From: Sphingomonas bisphenolicum | GTDB taxonomy: Bacteria > Pseudomonadota > Alphaproteobacteria > Sphingomonadales > Sphingomonadaceae | Direction of reading: 5' to 3' | Assembly (NCBI RefSeq): GCF_024349785.1 | Contig: NZ_AP018817.1 | Span: 2,387,501-2,451,500, forward strand | DNA: 64,000 nt | Part shown: positions 28,153-36,755 of the stretch, piece after piece | Layout: the number at the start of each line of letters is the position of its first letter | How positions within the stretch are numbered: the stretch's first letter is position 1 | Notes under the pieces: model-generated | Database searches by the model: none | The model's input: the letters and a program-made list of their open reading frames with translations, nothing else | What the model was told of the DNA's origin: nothing | Translations under genes and position numbers: made by a program

Positions 28153-28775
28153 GGCAGCAAGTCTTCGATCGCGTCGAGCAGTCGTACCGTCACGACCTCG
28201 GCCGGGCCGGACGCATCGATCGCACGGACGCGTTCGCCCTCATCGCGCGCGAAGCGGCTGAAGGCGTCGGCCACGGCGCGATGAAAGTCGCTCGCCCGCC
28301 CGCCGATCCGGTCTTCGGCATCGCCGTCACGCGCCTTGGCCCGCCCGGTCGCTTCCTCTTCGGCCAGCGTCAGCAGCAGGGTGCGGTCGGGCAGAAAGCC
28401 GTCGCTGCCGATCCGGTGCAGCGTCAATATGTCGGCGTCGGACAAAGCACCCTGCCCTTGATAGGCCCGGCTCGAATCGAGGAACCGGTCGGATAGCACC
28501 CACGCGCCCCGCACCAGCGCCGGACGGATCGTCTTTTCGATATGGTCCGCCCGCGCCGCCGCGAACAGCAGAGCTTCGGCGCGCGGGCTCCAGCGGTCGG
28601 CCCCGCCGGTCAGCAGCAGGGCGCGGATCGCCTCCGCTCCGTCGCTGCCGCCCGGCTCGCGCGTCTCGACCACCTCCACCCCGCGTGCGCGCAAAGCGGC
28701 GGCCAGCGCGCGCAACTGGGTCGATTTGCCCGCGCCCTCGCCGCCTTCCAGGCTAATGAACTTGCCTTGACTCAA
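28149..28775 (-). CDS. tmk: Thymidylate kinase
   Basis: Phosphorylates dTMP to dTDP. P-loop LEGGEGAGKSTQ lies close to the N-terminus, ETREPGGSDGAEAI contains the DR/E-P-G motif, and DRFLDSSRAYQG is the substrate loop. I chose the TTG at 28775, which overlaps the carboxypeptidase stop by 4 nt and gives the family's usual short N-terminus; a GTG at 28802 would add nine residues inside the upstream gene. Confidence 0.93.
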   Translation of the reverse strand: MSQGKFISLEGGEGAGKSTQLRALAAALRARGVEVVETREPGGSDGAEAIRALLLTGGADRWSPRAEALLFAAARADHIEKTIRPALVRGAWVLSDRFLDSSRAYQGQGALSDADILTLHRIGSDGFLPDRTLLLTLAEEEATGRAKARDGDAEDRIGGRASDFHRAVADAFSRFARDEGERVRAIDASGPAEVVTVRLLDAIEDLLP

Positions 28776-29935
28776 GCGAAGAGCGACTTCATGCCATTCC
28801 ACAACCGACCGAAAAAGCCCGCTTCGGCGACATCTTCACCCGCCACCAGCGGCATGATCTGCGGCGGCGTGTCCGGCGTCTGGACGATCAACTGGGCGAT
28901 CTGCTGCCCCTTGGCGATCGGCGCCTTGATCGGGCCGGTATAGACCACCTTCACCTGCACGTTGGCCGACGCCGTACGCGGCAGGGTAACGGCCAGATTC
29001 TGCGGCGCGACCAGCGCCACGCTCGTGGCGCTGCCCAGTTGCACGGCCGCCGTTTCGACCGTCTGCCCCTTCTTGAACAAAGGCTGCGCTTTCCACGCCT
29101 TGAAGCCCCAGTCCATGAAGCGGACGGCTTCGGTGGCGCGGCCGTTGAAGCTGGTGGAACCTGCGGTGACGATGATCAGGCGACGACCATCCTGTTCGGC
29201 AGAACCCGTGAAACCATATCCGGCCTCCTCGGTATGCCCGGTTTTCAGTCCGTCGGCGCCGGGAATCTTGCCCAGGATCGGGTTGCGATTGGCCTGCGCG
29301 ATATCCGACCCGCCCATGGTCTTGCCCCAGGTGAAGGCGCGGGTGGCATAGAAACGCTTGTAGAGGTCGGGCGTCTCGACGATCGTCGCCTCGGCCAGCT
29401 TGGCGAGGTCTTCGGCGGTGACATAGGTCACGCCTTCGTCCGGCCAGCCATTGCTGGTGCCGAAATGGCTGTTCTTCAGGCCAAGCCGCTTGGCTTCCTC
29501 GTTCATCGCCGCGACGAAGGCCTGCTCCGTCCCGGAAATGCCCTCCGCCAGCACGACGCAGGCGTCATTGCCCGACAGAGTAACGATACCATGCAGCAGA
29601 TTTTCGACCGACACCTGTTCGCCGGCGGACAGGAACATGGTCGAACCCGCCTGCGGCCCATGCCATTGCTTCCAGGTTTCCGGGCGCACGGTGAATTTGG
29701 TGTCGAGTTTCAGTTCGCCCTTCTGAATCAGGCGAAAGGCGACATGCGCGGTCATCATCTTGGCCAGCGACGCCGGGGGCATGCGGGTCTCGCCCCCCTT
29801 GTCGTACAGCACCGCGCCCGACGACAGATCCTTCATATAGGCGATCGGCGCTTCGCTGGTATAGGGCGGCGCAGCCGCGATCAGTGGCTGGGCCAGCAGC
29901 CCGACGGCGAGGAGGACTGCAACGGATTTCTTCAT
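28772..29935 (-). CDS. D-alanyl-D-alanine carboxypeptidase (PBP5/6-like)
   Basis: A 387-residue exported peptidase of family S11 that trims peptidoglycan pentapeptides. The signal peptide is followed by the active-site SLAKM (SxxK), SGNDA (SxN) and KTGHTEEAG (KTG). A C-terminal PBP5-like beta domain and a final amphipathic helix (FFGRLWNGMKSLFA) for membrane attachment are present. It follows the rlpA gene and is coupled to tmk. Confidence 0.94.
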   Translation of the reverse strand: MKKSVAVLLAVGLLAQPLIAAAPPYTSEAPIAYMKDLSSGAVLYDKGGETRMPPASLAKMMTAHVAFRLIQKGELKLDTKFTVRPETWKQWHGPQAGSTMFLSAGEQVSVENLLHGIVTLSGNDACVVLAEGISGTEQAFVAAMNEEAKRLGLKNSHFGTSNGWPDEGVTYVTAEDLAKLAEATIVETPDLYKRFYATRAFTWGKTMGGSDIAQANRNPILGKIPGADGLKTGHTEEAGYGFTGSAEQDGRRLIIVTAGSTSFNGRATEAVRFMDWGFKAWKAQPLFKKGQTVETAAVQLGSATSVALVAPQNLAVTLPRTASANVQVKVVYTGPIKAPIAKGQQIAQLIVQTPDTPPQIMPLVAGEDVAEAGFFGRLWNGMKSLFA

Positions 29936-29983
29936 CGGGGCACTGCCTTTGACTGGAATGGAATCGCTTGTCGCGCGCGATCT

Positions 29984-30964
29984 CTATCGCGCGTCATTAG
30001 CCATGATGCGGGCATTCTCAAAGCCCTTGGCTGCCGCCGTCCGTACGCCGGCCTGCGCGGCCTGCTGGGTGGCGTAAGGCCCAAGCCTTACGCGCCATAT
30101 GCCGCCGCTGGCTTCGACGCGCGCACCCAGCTTCTGCGCGAGGGCGTTGGCGCGGGTCTGGGAGGAAAATGCGCCGACCTGCACGACATAGCCGCTGGTC
30201 TTCGGCGGAGCGGGCACGGGCGTGGGCGCTGGCGGCGTCTTGGCCGGCTGCGCGACGGGTTTGGGCGCAGGCATATCGAAATCCGCGCCCGGCCGGCTGG
30301 CGCCGACAGACTTGGCCTGCGCGATCACCGGCTTAGGCTTGGCCGCGACCGGCGTGCGGGTCGGCGGAGTCGCCGCGATCCGCAAGGGACCGAGCTTGCC
30401 GCGCAACACCTTGAGCAAGGCCGCCGGCGTTTCCAGCCGATCGGCCGCCTGGCCATGGCTGCGCAGCACCGCGCGTTCCTGATCGGGCGGATTGACCCGC
30501 CGCACCCGCACCGGTGCCATTCCGGTCACGCCCAGTTGCGCCGCAGCGCCCGGCGACAGTGCGATCAACTGGTCGCTCCGCATCGGTCCCCGGTCATTGA
30601 CCCGGACCAGGATCGTCCGGCCGCTGTCCAGCGCCGTCACTTCGACATAGCTGGGCAAGGGCAAGGTCTTGTGCGCGGCGGTGATGGCGGTGGGCACGAA
30701 GGCTTCGCCCGTCGCGGTCGCGCCCCCCTGGCTGCCATCCTCGACAGTGCCGGCATAGCCGACCTCGTCATAGGAAACCGGATCGGCCGGTATATAGGTT
30801 ACACCACCCACCATATAGGGCGGCCCCAACGGGACCAGCGTATCGCCGACCATCGGCCCCGATCCGATCGTACCGGCCCTTTGCGGCTGCGCGGCACCTG
30901 CCCCGCCACCGGCCAGCGCCAGCATCATGGCTGTGACGAACAGCCCCTTATTGTTTGACAGCAT
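29984..30964 (-). CDS. rlpA: RlpA-family septal lytic transglycosylase with SPOR domain
   Basis: A 326-residue protein. After a signal-like segment (GLFVTAMMLALAGGGAGA) comes a double-psi beta-barrel RlpA domain with GEAFVPTAITAAHKTLPLPS and VRVNDRGPMRSDQLIALS. A Pro/Ala/Lys-rich linker follows, then a SPOR domain (YVVQVGAFSSQTRANALAQK) that binds denuded septal glycan. The family cleaves glycan lacking stem peptides. Start at 30964 overlaps the upstream transglycosylase gene by 17 bp. Confidence 0.92.
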   Translation of the reverse strand: MLSNNKGLFVTAMMLALAGGGAGAAQPQRAGTIGSGPMVGDTLVPLGPPYMVGGVTYIPADPVSYDEVGYAGTVEDGSQGGATATGEAFVPTAITAAHKTLPLPSYVEVTALDSGRTILVRVNDRGPMRSDQLIALSPGAAAQLGVTGMAPVRVRRVNPPDQERAVLRSHGQAADRLETPAALLKVLRGKLGPLRIAATPPTRTPVAAKPKPVIAQAKSVGASRPGADFDMPAPKPVAQPAKTPPAPTPVPAPPKTSGYVVQVGAFSSQTRANALAQKLGARVEASGGIWRVRLGPYATQQAAQAGVRTAAAKGFENARIMANDAR

Positions 30965-31997
30965 CCGCCAGCAATCCCACCGACAAGGCATAGAAATTGG
31001 AACAATTATAATCCAGGATCGCCCGATAATTGCTGGTCAGCAAATAGGCGGTCTTGCCCGGCCCATCGGGTTCCAGCAGCGTCGCCAGCATATTGTCCGC
31101 GGGCCAGACGCCGCTGGCCGGGAACAGCCCCAGCTTGCGCCATTCCGCCATGGTCAGCCAGCGGCTGTGCCGATTGAACACCCGCGGGCAACGCGCCGGC
31201 TCGGTCTTGGCGACCACGGCGGCGCGGTTGAAACTCGCCGGCACCGTGATCGCGATGCCCCAGGGCTGCCCCTTGCGCCATCCCGACTGGACGAAATAAT
31301 TGGCGATGGAAGCCAGCGCATCGGCCTCGCTCGTCCAGATGTCAGCCTTCCCGTCGCCATCGCCATCCTTGGCGATGCGCAGATAGACGGACGGCAGGAA
31401 TTGCGGATAGCCCGTCGCCCCCGCCCAACTGCCGACCAGCCGGCTGCGCGGCACGCCATTGTCCAGCATCTTGAGCGTGGCGAGCAGTTCCGGCTCGAAC
31501 AAGGCCCGCCGCCGCCCTTCATGCGCCAGCGTCGCGAGCGACCGGATCAGGTCGAAATCGCCGGTATAGGAGCCATAATTGGTCTCATGGCCGTAGATGG
31601 CGACCATGATCTCCTCCGGCACACCCGTCTCCGCCTCGATCCGGGCGAGCCGCGACCGGTTGGCCTGATAGGCGGTTCGGCCCCGGCTGATCCGCGCGGC
31701 GTCGACATGCTGGCGGCGATAGGGCTCGAAATTGGGAATAGGGGAATAGGCGCCCCCGCCCGGTTGGCTCTGGTCGAGCTGCACGACGCGCGGATTGGGC
31801 GTCAGCGTCGGAAATACGCTGTCCAGCGTGGCGTCGCGAATGCCCATGGCCCGCGCTTTGGGCCGCAGGCTTTCCAGATAGGCGCGGAAATCCGCACCAT
31901 CCTGCGCCTGCGCTGGCCCCACGGCGATGCTGCCAGCAACGACGGTGGCAAGGCCCAGCAACAAGGACAGGACGGATGAACGCAAAGAATCCCTCAT
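30948..31997 (-). CDS. MltB-family lytic murein transglycosylase
   Basis: A 349-residue exported enzyme with an Ala-rich signal peptide. The catalytic Glu is in AIYGHETNYGSYTGDFD; further family motifs are SWAGATGYPQFLPSVYLR and DGDGKADIWTSEADALASIA. It cleaves the glycan chain to produce 1,6-anhydro ends. It is the first gene of the minus-strand wall/tmk/metG run. Confidence 0.93.
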   Translation of the reverse strand: MRDSLRSSVLSLLLGLATVVAGSIAVGPAQAQDGADFRAYLESLRPKARAMGIRDATLDSVFPTLTPNPRVVQLDQSQPGGGAYSPIPNFEPYRRQHVDAARISRGRTAYQANRSRLARIEAETGVPEEIMVAIYGHETNYGSYTGDFDLIRSLATLAHEGRRRALFEPELLATLKMLDNGVPRSRLVGSWAGATGYPQFLPSVYLRIAKDGDGDGKADIWTSEADALASIANYFVQSGWRKGQPWGIAITVPASFNRAAVVAKTEPARCPRVFNRHSRWLTMAEWRKLGLFPASGVWPADNMLATLLEPDGPGKTAYLLTSNYRAILDYNCSNFYALSVGLLADAVKQ

Positions 31998-32130
31998 GTT
32001 CCCGTTGTTGCACAGGCGGGGCGCGAGGTGAATCCCCTTAATGCCCGGTCGGGTCGCTTAAGACGACGAACGGAGAGGGCGACGATTTTTGCTTGGCATC
32101 GCCGCCCGGCGCGCTAGGAAGCGACCCAAC

Positions 32131-32220
32131 GGAAGTGTGGCCGAGTGGTTTAAGGCAGCGGTCTTGAAAACCGCCGTGGGTGTAAGCTCACCGTGGGTTC
32201 GAATCCCACCGCTTCCGCCA
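32131..32220 (+). tRNA. tRNA-Ser (anticodon UGA), integration target
   Basis: A 90-nt class II tRNA with acceptor GGAAGTG/CGCTTCC, discriminator G and encoded CCA. The anticodon loop is CTTGAAA around TGA, and there is a long variable arm. The T arm reads GGGTTCGAATCCC. The P4-type integrase gene starts 158 bp downstream in the same orientation, the usual layout of an element integrated in a tRNA 3' end. Confidence 0.96.
32197..32220 (+). other. Probable attL core in the tRNA-Ser 3' end
   Basis: P4-type integrases recombine within tRNA 3' ends and leave the tRNA intact. The segment from the T arm to CCA is the likely left attachment core, judged from position only. I found no second copy of this sequence up to position 64000, so attR would be to the right of the window. 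Confidence 0.55.
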
Positions 32221-32378
32221 AGGGCTTGTCGCATACCGATGCAACGGGGCGCGAAATCTTCTGAATGGCGCGGAAAACCGCGATTTAGGAGTCGCAAACT
32301 GTCGCAGCCGGTGGCATGGAAGCGCAGTCTTGGCGGGTGCACCGTTGGGGCAACAGCTTCTGATTTTGGGGTCACCGG

Positions 32379-33632
32379 TTGCTTACCGAAACTGCGTGCA
32401 AAAAGGCGACGGTCACCGGCGAGTCATATCGCCTGACGGACAGCCTTGGACTGTTCCTGCATGTGACGCCCGCCGGGCACAAGTCTTGGCGCATGGGATA
32501 TTGGTTCGCCAAGGTGAAAAAGCGGCTCGTATTGGGCAGCTATCCGGCGATGACGCTCGCTCAAGCGAGGGAAGCCAGGGACGAGGCGCGCAAATTGGTA
32601 GCGGCCGGCACGGATCCAGCAGTGGCGAAGAAGCAGCGCGATGCGGCCCGACTGATCAACGCCCGGGCTACGTTCAAAATTGTCGCCGAAAACTGGCTGG
32701 CAGAACAGCGGCCGCGCTGGAATGGGAAGCACGCAAAGAACGTTCAGGAGGCGCTTCAGCGCGATATCTACCCGGCGATTGGATCGCTCCCGATTGCCGA
32801 GGTGACCAAGCCCATCGTCGTCCAGCTGCTAAAGAAGATCGAGGCGCGCGGCGCTATCGAGACCGCGAAGCGTCAACGTCAGCGGATCGAGGAAATCTTC
32901 GCTCACGCCGACGCGCTGGGTTACGAGGTCAAGAATCCTGCCGATGTGCGGAAGGCGCTCAGGCCTCTGACGCGCGGGCGATGGCCGGCGCTGACGGATT
33001 TGGCCGACTTACGTCAGATGCTGTTGGCAGTCGAAAATGTCCCGTCGCACCCTGTGACCAAGCTGGCTTCGCGTTTCATCGCGTTGACGGCCGTGCGGCC
33101 CGGCGTGGCGCAGACTGTGACCTGGGCGGAATTGCCAGACGACAACGCGGCGGAACCGATCTGGATCATCCCGGCCGAGAGGATGAAACTGTCCAAGGAG
33201 CGCAAGGAACAGGACGTCTACGACCATCATGTTCCCCTGGCGCGTCAGGCAATGGAGGTGTTGCAGACCCTGCGCGTTTTGACCGGGCACAGCACCTTCG
33301 CGTTCCCCAGCTCACTGACCATGCGGCGGCCGATCAGCGATTCGACCGTGTCGAAATTATATCGGGAAGCAGGCTACCAGGGGCGCCATGTGCCGCACGG
33401 TTGGCGGTCGAGCTTTTCGACTATCATGAACGAGTTGGCCAATGCGGCGGAGCGCCCCGGCGATCGCGTGGTGGTGGACTTAATGCTGGCCCATCAGCAA
33501 CGAGGCGTCGAACCGATTTACAATCGCGCCATGTATATGCCGCGACGAAGGGAAATCGCGCAGTTGTGGGCCGACATGCTGCTGGACGGCCTGCCCACCC
33601 CGTCCACCTTGCTGACTTTACCCAGGCGCTGA
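32379..33632 (+). CDS. P4-type tyrosine recombinase (integrase 1)
   Basis: A 417-residue integrase. The N-terminal arm-binding domain is of the DUF4102 type (LTETACKKATVTGESYRLTD), followed by a core-binding domain and the catalytic domain with Arg in IALTAVRPGVA, HGWRSSF (HxxR), LLAHQ-like MLAHQQ, and the Tyr nucleophile in EPIYNRAMY, nine residues after the second His. The TTG start gives the normal P4-integrase N-terminus. It lies next to tRNA-Ser and is the best candidate for integrating the element. Confidence 0.92.
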   Translation: MLTETACKKATVTGESYRLTDSLGLFLHVTPAGHKSWRMGYWFAKVKKRLVLGSYPAMTLAQAREARDEARKLVAAGTDPAVAKKQRDAARLINARATFKIVAENWLAEQRPRWNGKHAKNVQEALQRDIYPAIGSLPIAEVTKPIVVQLLKKIEARGAIETAKRQRQRIEEIFAHADALGYEVKNPADVRKALRPLTRGRWPALTDLADLRQMLLAVENVPSHPVTKLASRFIALTAVRPGVAQTVTWAELPDDNAAEPIWIIPAERMKLSKERKEQDVYDHHVPLARQAMEVLQTLRVLTGHSTFAFPSSLTMRRPISDSTVSKLYREAGYQGRHVPHGWRSSFSTIMNELANAAERPGDRVVVDLMLAHQQRGVEPIYNRAMYMPRRREIAQLWADMLLDGLPTPSTLLTLPRR

Positions 33633-33651
33633 CGCGCCGGGCGGCGCTCGC

Positions 33652-34377
33652 ATGAGTGCGGGCGCCGAAGCCCGCGCGATCGCGCGCGAAACACGCAAAC
33701 TGCTCCGTGATGCCGGCGGCAAACTTGGCAACAGGAAGCGCGGGCACGATCCCGTCCACCGCTATAGCTATGACGTCGATAGCCGGCAGGCAGACGTGTT
33801 CCGTCCGGTGGCCGACGGGACGGTCGCCGGGGGCCTCGCCTGGGCGGACGACTATATCCGCCTGGCCAAGGAATATGACATCATCCACAAGAAGAAGGGC
33901 GAGCGCAGCCCGCTGATGGCGAATGGCATTCGCGTGCTGGAGGCGTTGCTGCGCCAGTTCCTGGACTTCAAGACCGGACAACTGGATCCGGCGCTCACCT
34001 CCCTCATGAAAGTGACGGCGCTGTCGAAGAATGCTGTGGTCGATGCCCTGCACCGGCTGAAGGAGCATGGCTTCCTGGACTGGGTCCGGCGGAGCGAGAA
34101 GACGACAAAGGTCGGAGAGGCCGGTCCCCAGCGGCAGCAGGCGACCAACGCCTATCATTTCGATATCGGCCGTCTCGGCAAAGCGCTGGGCGATGCCGGC
34201 AAGGCCGTCCGATCACGCTTCCTCAACCTCCGTGAGGCACGCCGTCGCCGAATGGCGCAAACTCTCACCGCCCCCTCCCCCTCCCTTCTGGCAGCCTCGG
34301 AGCCGCCTAAATCGGCCGATCCAACCATGGAGGCGATCCTCCAACGGATCGCGGCCGGCATAGAGGCGCGAGTTTAG
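33652..34377 (+). CDS. Winged-helix replication-initiator-like protein
   Basis: A 241-residue protein starting 19 bp after integrase 1. Residues about 110-150 form a winged-helix pattern (LTSLMKVTALSKNAVVDALH then LKEHGFLDWVRRS), as in RepA-like initiators and HTH regulators of mobile elements. The N-terminus is basic (ETRKLLRDAGGKLGNRKRGH). I cannot assign it to a named Rep family. It might allow autonomous replication of an excised element or regulate the integrase. No clear ribosome binding site is seen, so translational coupling to the integrase gene is possible. Confidence 0.6.
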   Translation: MSAGAEARAIARETRKLLRDAGGKLGNRKRGHDPVHRYSYDVDSRQADVFRPVADGTVAGGLAWADDYIRLAKEYDIIHKKKGERSPLMANGIRVLEALLRQFLDFKTGQLDPALTSLMKVTALSKNAVVDALHRLKEHGFLDWVRRSEKTTKVGEAGPQRQQATNAYHFDIGRLGKALGDAGKAVRSRFLNLREARRRRMAQTLTAPSPSLLAASEPPKSADPTMEAILQRIAAGIEARV

Positions 34378-34418
34378 AAATGGTGATGTTCACCCTCACA
34401 GGGATTTAAGAGGATAAG

Positions 34419-34440
34419 GTCAGCCTTCGGCTGGCGTTTA
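34419..34440 (+). terminator. Possible terminator after the Rep-like gene
   Basis: A 7-bp stem with one G-T pair (34419-34425 with 34429-34435), triloop TTC, followed by GTTTATT. It lies 42 bp after the plus-strand stop codon; the T tract is short. Confidence 0.45.
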
Positions 34441-34506
34441 TTGAGGCTCATCCACGCACCCTTATGTACTCGACAACATCCTCGGCGCAGTGGCGCGCCG
34501 CAGGGG

Positions 34507-34530
34507 GCGGGGAGGCTTTGGCCTCCCCGC
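34507..34530. other. Perfect 10-bp GC hairpin between convergent genes
   Basis: A perfect inverted repeat (34507-34516 with 34521-34530), loop TTTG, lies between the plus-strand Rep-like gene and the minus-strand adenine methylase gene. There is no T tract on either side. It may still block read-through or protect message ends. Confidence 0.5.
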
Positions 34531-34554
34531 TTGGCTCCCCAGGGGGCCAAGAGG

Positions 34555-35406
34555 TTAGGATGGCGTTTCGGCGCCCGTGGTGGCGCCAGGGGAACCGTCC
34601 AGGGGGAAGTTCGCGATGAGCAGTTCGCCTGCCTTCTTCCCGTTGCCGGTAGCGCCCGTCGCGATGCTGTACGTCACATCGACAGCCTGCATATGGAACC
34701 GCGAAAATACGGCCCGCGCGCCGGGTGTGTCGTTGATCGAGAGAAGAAACTTGCCGCGGATCTCCAGCAGCTGCTCGGCCAGGCGCTCGAAGTCCGCCCG
34801 CTCGAACACGCCGGCACCGTAATCGCTCTCGCAATTCCAGTAGGGCGGATCGAGATAGAACAGCATGCCCGGCCGATCGTAGCGGCGAATGAAATCGCCA
34901 TAGGCCAGGCGCTCGATGACAACCGGCTGAAGCCGGTCGCGGATCGCCTTCAGGGTCGCGCGCAGTCGCGCGAGATTGAAGCGGGCCGACGACGACGTCG
35001 AAATGCCGAAATTTCGGCCGATGATCTTGCCGCCAAACGCCAGGCGCTGAAGATAGAGGAAGCGCGCGGCGCGTTCGATATCGGTGAGGCCGGCCGGATC
35101 GATCGCCCGCAGTCGATCGAACTCCTCCCGGCTCGCCGGCAGCCACTCCATTTCGTCGACGAAGGCCTGATAATGCCGGCGCACCACTCGGAACAATGTG
35201 GTTACGTCGCCGGAAATATCATTGATGGCTTCGAACCGCGGCCGCGCCGATCGGCGAAAGAAGATCCCGCCCATGCCGACGAATGGCTCGGCATAGCCGT
35301 CATGGTCGACGGACTGAATGATGGCGCACACGCGCCGCGCGAGATTGCGCTTGCCGCCGAGGTAGCCGGCGGCAGGAGAAACAGATTTAACATTGGTGAG
35401 AGACAA
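34555..35406 (-). CDS. D12-class N6-adenine DNA methyltransferase (Dam-like)
   Basis: A 283-residue methyltransferase: SAM-binding AGYLGGKRNLARRV at the N-terminus, AEPFVGMGGIFF, and catalytic motif IV DPPYW near residue 183. The order places it in the Dam/D12 group, which usually methylates adenine in GATC. The proposed start is a TTG with AAGG eight bases upstream. It is the last gene of the com-dcm-dam run and has no visible restriction partner, so it probably protects phage DNA or alters regulation. Confidence 0.9.
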   Translation of the reverse strand: MSLTNVKSVSPAAGYLGGKRNLARRVCAIIQSVDHDGYAEPFVGMGGIFFRRSARPRFEAINDISGDVTTLFRVVRRHYQAFVDEMEWLPASREEFDRLRAIDPAGLTDIERAARFLYLQRLAFGGKIIGRNFGISTSSSARFNLARLRATLKAIRDRLQPVVIERLAYGDFIRRYDRPGMLFYLDPPYWNCESDYGAGVFERADFERLAEQLLEIRGKFLLSINDTPGARAVFSRFHMQAVDVTYSIATGATGNGKKAGELLIANFPLDGSPGATTGAETPS

Positions 35407-35470
35407 TACAGGTGCCTTGATCGGCCGCTCGCTGGCGGTCGCAGTTCGGGCTCAAAGGCCTCATCGAAAA

Positions 35471-36403
35471 TCACGGTTTAGGTTGCGGCCGCCGATTGCC
35501 GGTGAGCAGTCGAGAGAGTTTTCCACGCGATAGCTGCAGCCAGGCTGCATACCCCGTTGCCGGCCGCGCGGGATCGCTCCACCCGATCGGCCACCCCATC
35601 ATCTGATCGGAGAAGCGCGGGTTGGAGACCAGGTCGCCCATGAAGGATCCTGTCCCACTCTTGAAACTCACCCGGACCGGGAGGGAATATCCGGTCGATC
35701 GGGCTTCCGGCTTCCACCCAATCGCTTTCATTACCAGAAACAAGGTGCTCCAGCTGCGCGCCGCCGTGCTGAGGCCGAACTGCCCCCCACTCCCCATCGA
35801 GCAGTCGAAAGGCCCGGTCATTTTCAGCTTTTGATCGGCAATCACCAGATCCGGGAAGTAACCGCCATCGCTGGCTGTCGGCGTGGGCCAGCAGGAAGAC
35901 CCTGCGCCGGATATGGCTTGCGCCCGCTTCTCGCGCTGAAAACATGCCCGCCTTTGGTATGTAGCCCATTCCCCGAAGCTCTGCGGCGACGTCGGCAAGT
36001 CCCAGGCTGATATGCCCTTCGACATTTTCGCAGAACACCCACTCGGGTTCGACTTCGCTAATGATGCGGGCGACATCGGGCCACAGATGTCTGGGATCGT
36101 CGGTTCCTCGCCGTGCGCCGGCGAGGCTGAAGGGCTGGCATGGATAGCCGGCAATGATGATATGAACGCGGTTGCGCCATGGTCGGCCATCGAAGGATTT
36201 GAGATCGTCCCAAACAGGCGCAGGTGCCAGGGACGCGTCTTCCATCCTCGCCACGAGAGTGGCCGCTGCATGAGCTTCCCGCTCGACGAAAGCCACAGTG
36301 CGATATCCGGGCTCTGCGATATGCAGGCCAAGATCGAGGCCTGCATATCCTGCACAGAGAGAGATGCCGCGAAGGTTGTTAGATTGGGTATGTAGGTCCA
36401 CAA
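35471..36403 (-). other. 310-codon frame completely overlapping dcm, with own motifs
   Basis: Same strand as dcm, different frame, starting two bases before it (TTG) and ending 7 bp after it. The product contains SSCWPTPTASDGG near residue 170 and SNPRFSDQMMGWPIGWSDP near residue 265. These recall phage proteins with WPTPTASD and LNPxxVxxLMGxPxGWTD motifs that are often annotated as methyltransferase-related. The motifs arise from the same bases that encode LLAHADSQRW and LLRSDDGVADRV in dcm. It could be a real overprinted gene or a frame echo; sequence alone does not decide. Confidence 0.35.
35478..36401 (-). CDS. C5-cytosine DNA methyltransferase (Dcm-like)
   Basis: A 307-residue C5-MTase with the ordered motifs: I (SLCAGYAGLDLGL), IV with catalytic Cys (AGYPCQPFSLAG), VI (CENVEGH), VIII (HIRRRVFLLA) and X (AAGNGVCSLAAAIAW). 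The GTG start at 36401 has GGAG nine bases upstream. It overlaps com by 23 bp. No cognate endonuclease is visible, fitting a phage orphan methyltransferase. The whole gene is covered by a second long same-strand frame (35471-36403). Confidence 0.92.
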   Translation of the reverse strand: MDLHTQSNNLRGISLCAGYAGLDLGLHIAEPGYRTVAFVEREAHAAATLVARMEDASLAPAPVWDDLKSFDGRPWRNRVHIIIAGYPCQPFSLAGARRGTDDPRHLWPDVARIISEVEPEWVFCENVEGHISLGLADVAAELRGMGYIPKAGMFSAREAGASHIRRRVFLLAHADSQRWRLLPGSGDCRSKAENDRAFRLLDGEWGAVRPQHGGAQLEHLVSGNESDWVEAGSPIDRIFPPGPGEFQEWDRILHGRPGLQPALLRSDDGVADRVERSRAAGNGVCSLAAAIAWKTLSTAHRQSAAAT

Positions 36404-36594
36404 GGTTCAGCTCCGGAAGGTTGCTCAGCGGGCAATCTCGGAGGGCTCAAAGGCCTGAAGCAGTTGAAAGCACCGCAGCGGCGGCACTTGATCTCGACGA
36501 CGCCGGCGATCGCGCCTGGCTCGGACTTGAAGAGTAATGCGCGGCACGACGCGCATTTATTTGAAATACAGGCAGAATCATTTGACGAATGCAT
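36379..36594 (-). CDS. com: Com-like zinc-finger translational regulator
   Basis: A 71-residue protein with two Cys pairs: NKCASCRALLFKSEP near residue 12 and VEIKCRRCGAFN near residue 34, the zinc ribbon of phage Mu Com. In Mu, Com opens an RNA hairpin to allow translation of the mom DNA-modification gene. Here it lies directly upstream of and overlaps dcm, so it may control translation of the methyltransferase. Start 36594 is chosen; an earlier GTG at 36612 is possible. Confidence 0.78.
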   Translation of the reverse strand: MHSSNDSACISNKCASCRALLFKSEPGAIAGVVEIKCRRCGAFNCFRPLSPPRLPAEQPSGAEPCGPTYPI

Positions 36595-36609
36595 GGAAGT
36601 TCGCTCCAA

Positions 36610-36633
36610 CACCCGCGCCCGTATGCGCGGGTG
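36610..36633 (-). promoter_or_regulatory. Perfect hairpin in the com leader
   Basis: A 9-bp perfect stem (36610-36618 with 36625-36633) with a six-base loop lies immediately upstream of the com start on the minus strand. In a transcript it would lie beside the ribosome binding region and could regulate com translation, or act as a weak terminator without a T tract. Confidence 0.45.
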
Positions 36634-36755
36634 CGGGGCGGCCAGTCGGCCAGCTGTGTCGTGGCGAGGTGGTATCTCGTCGGTCTATTGGGTTGCAGCC
36701 CGATAGCCCCCGCTCCCGACGCTCGTCAGCGTTGGGACGAAGGAAGCACATTAAT

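Noticed and set aside
36712..36733. Hairpin downstream of integrase 2 as terminator
   Set aside because: A 9-bp stem with one G-T pair exists, but no T tract follows on either strand, so termination is not supported.
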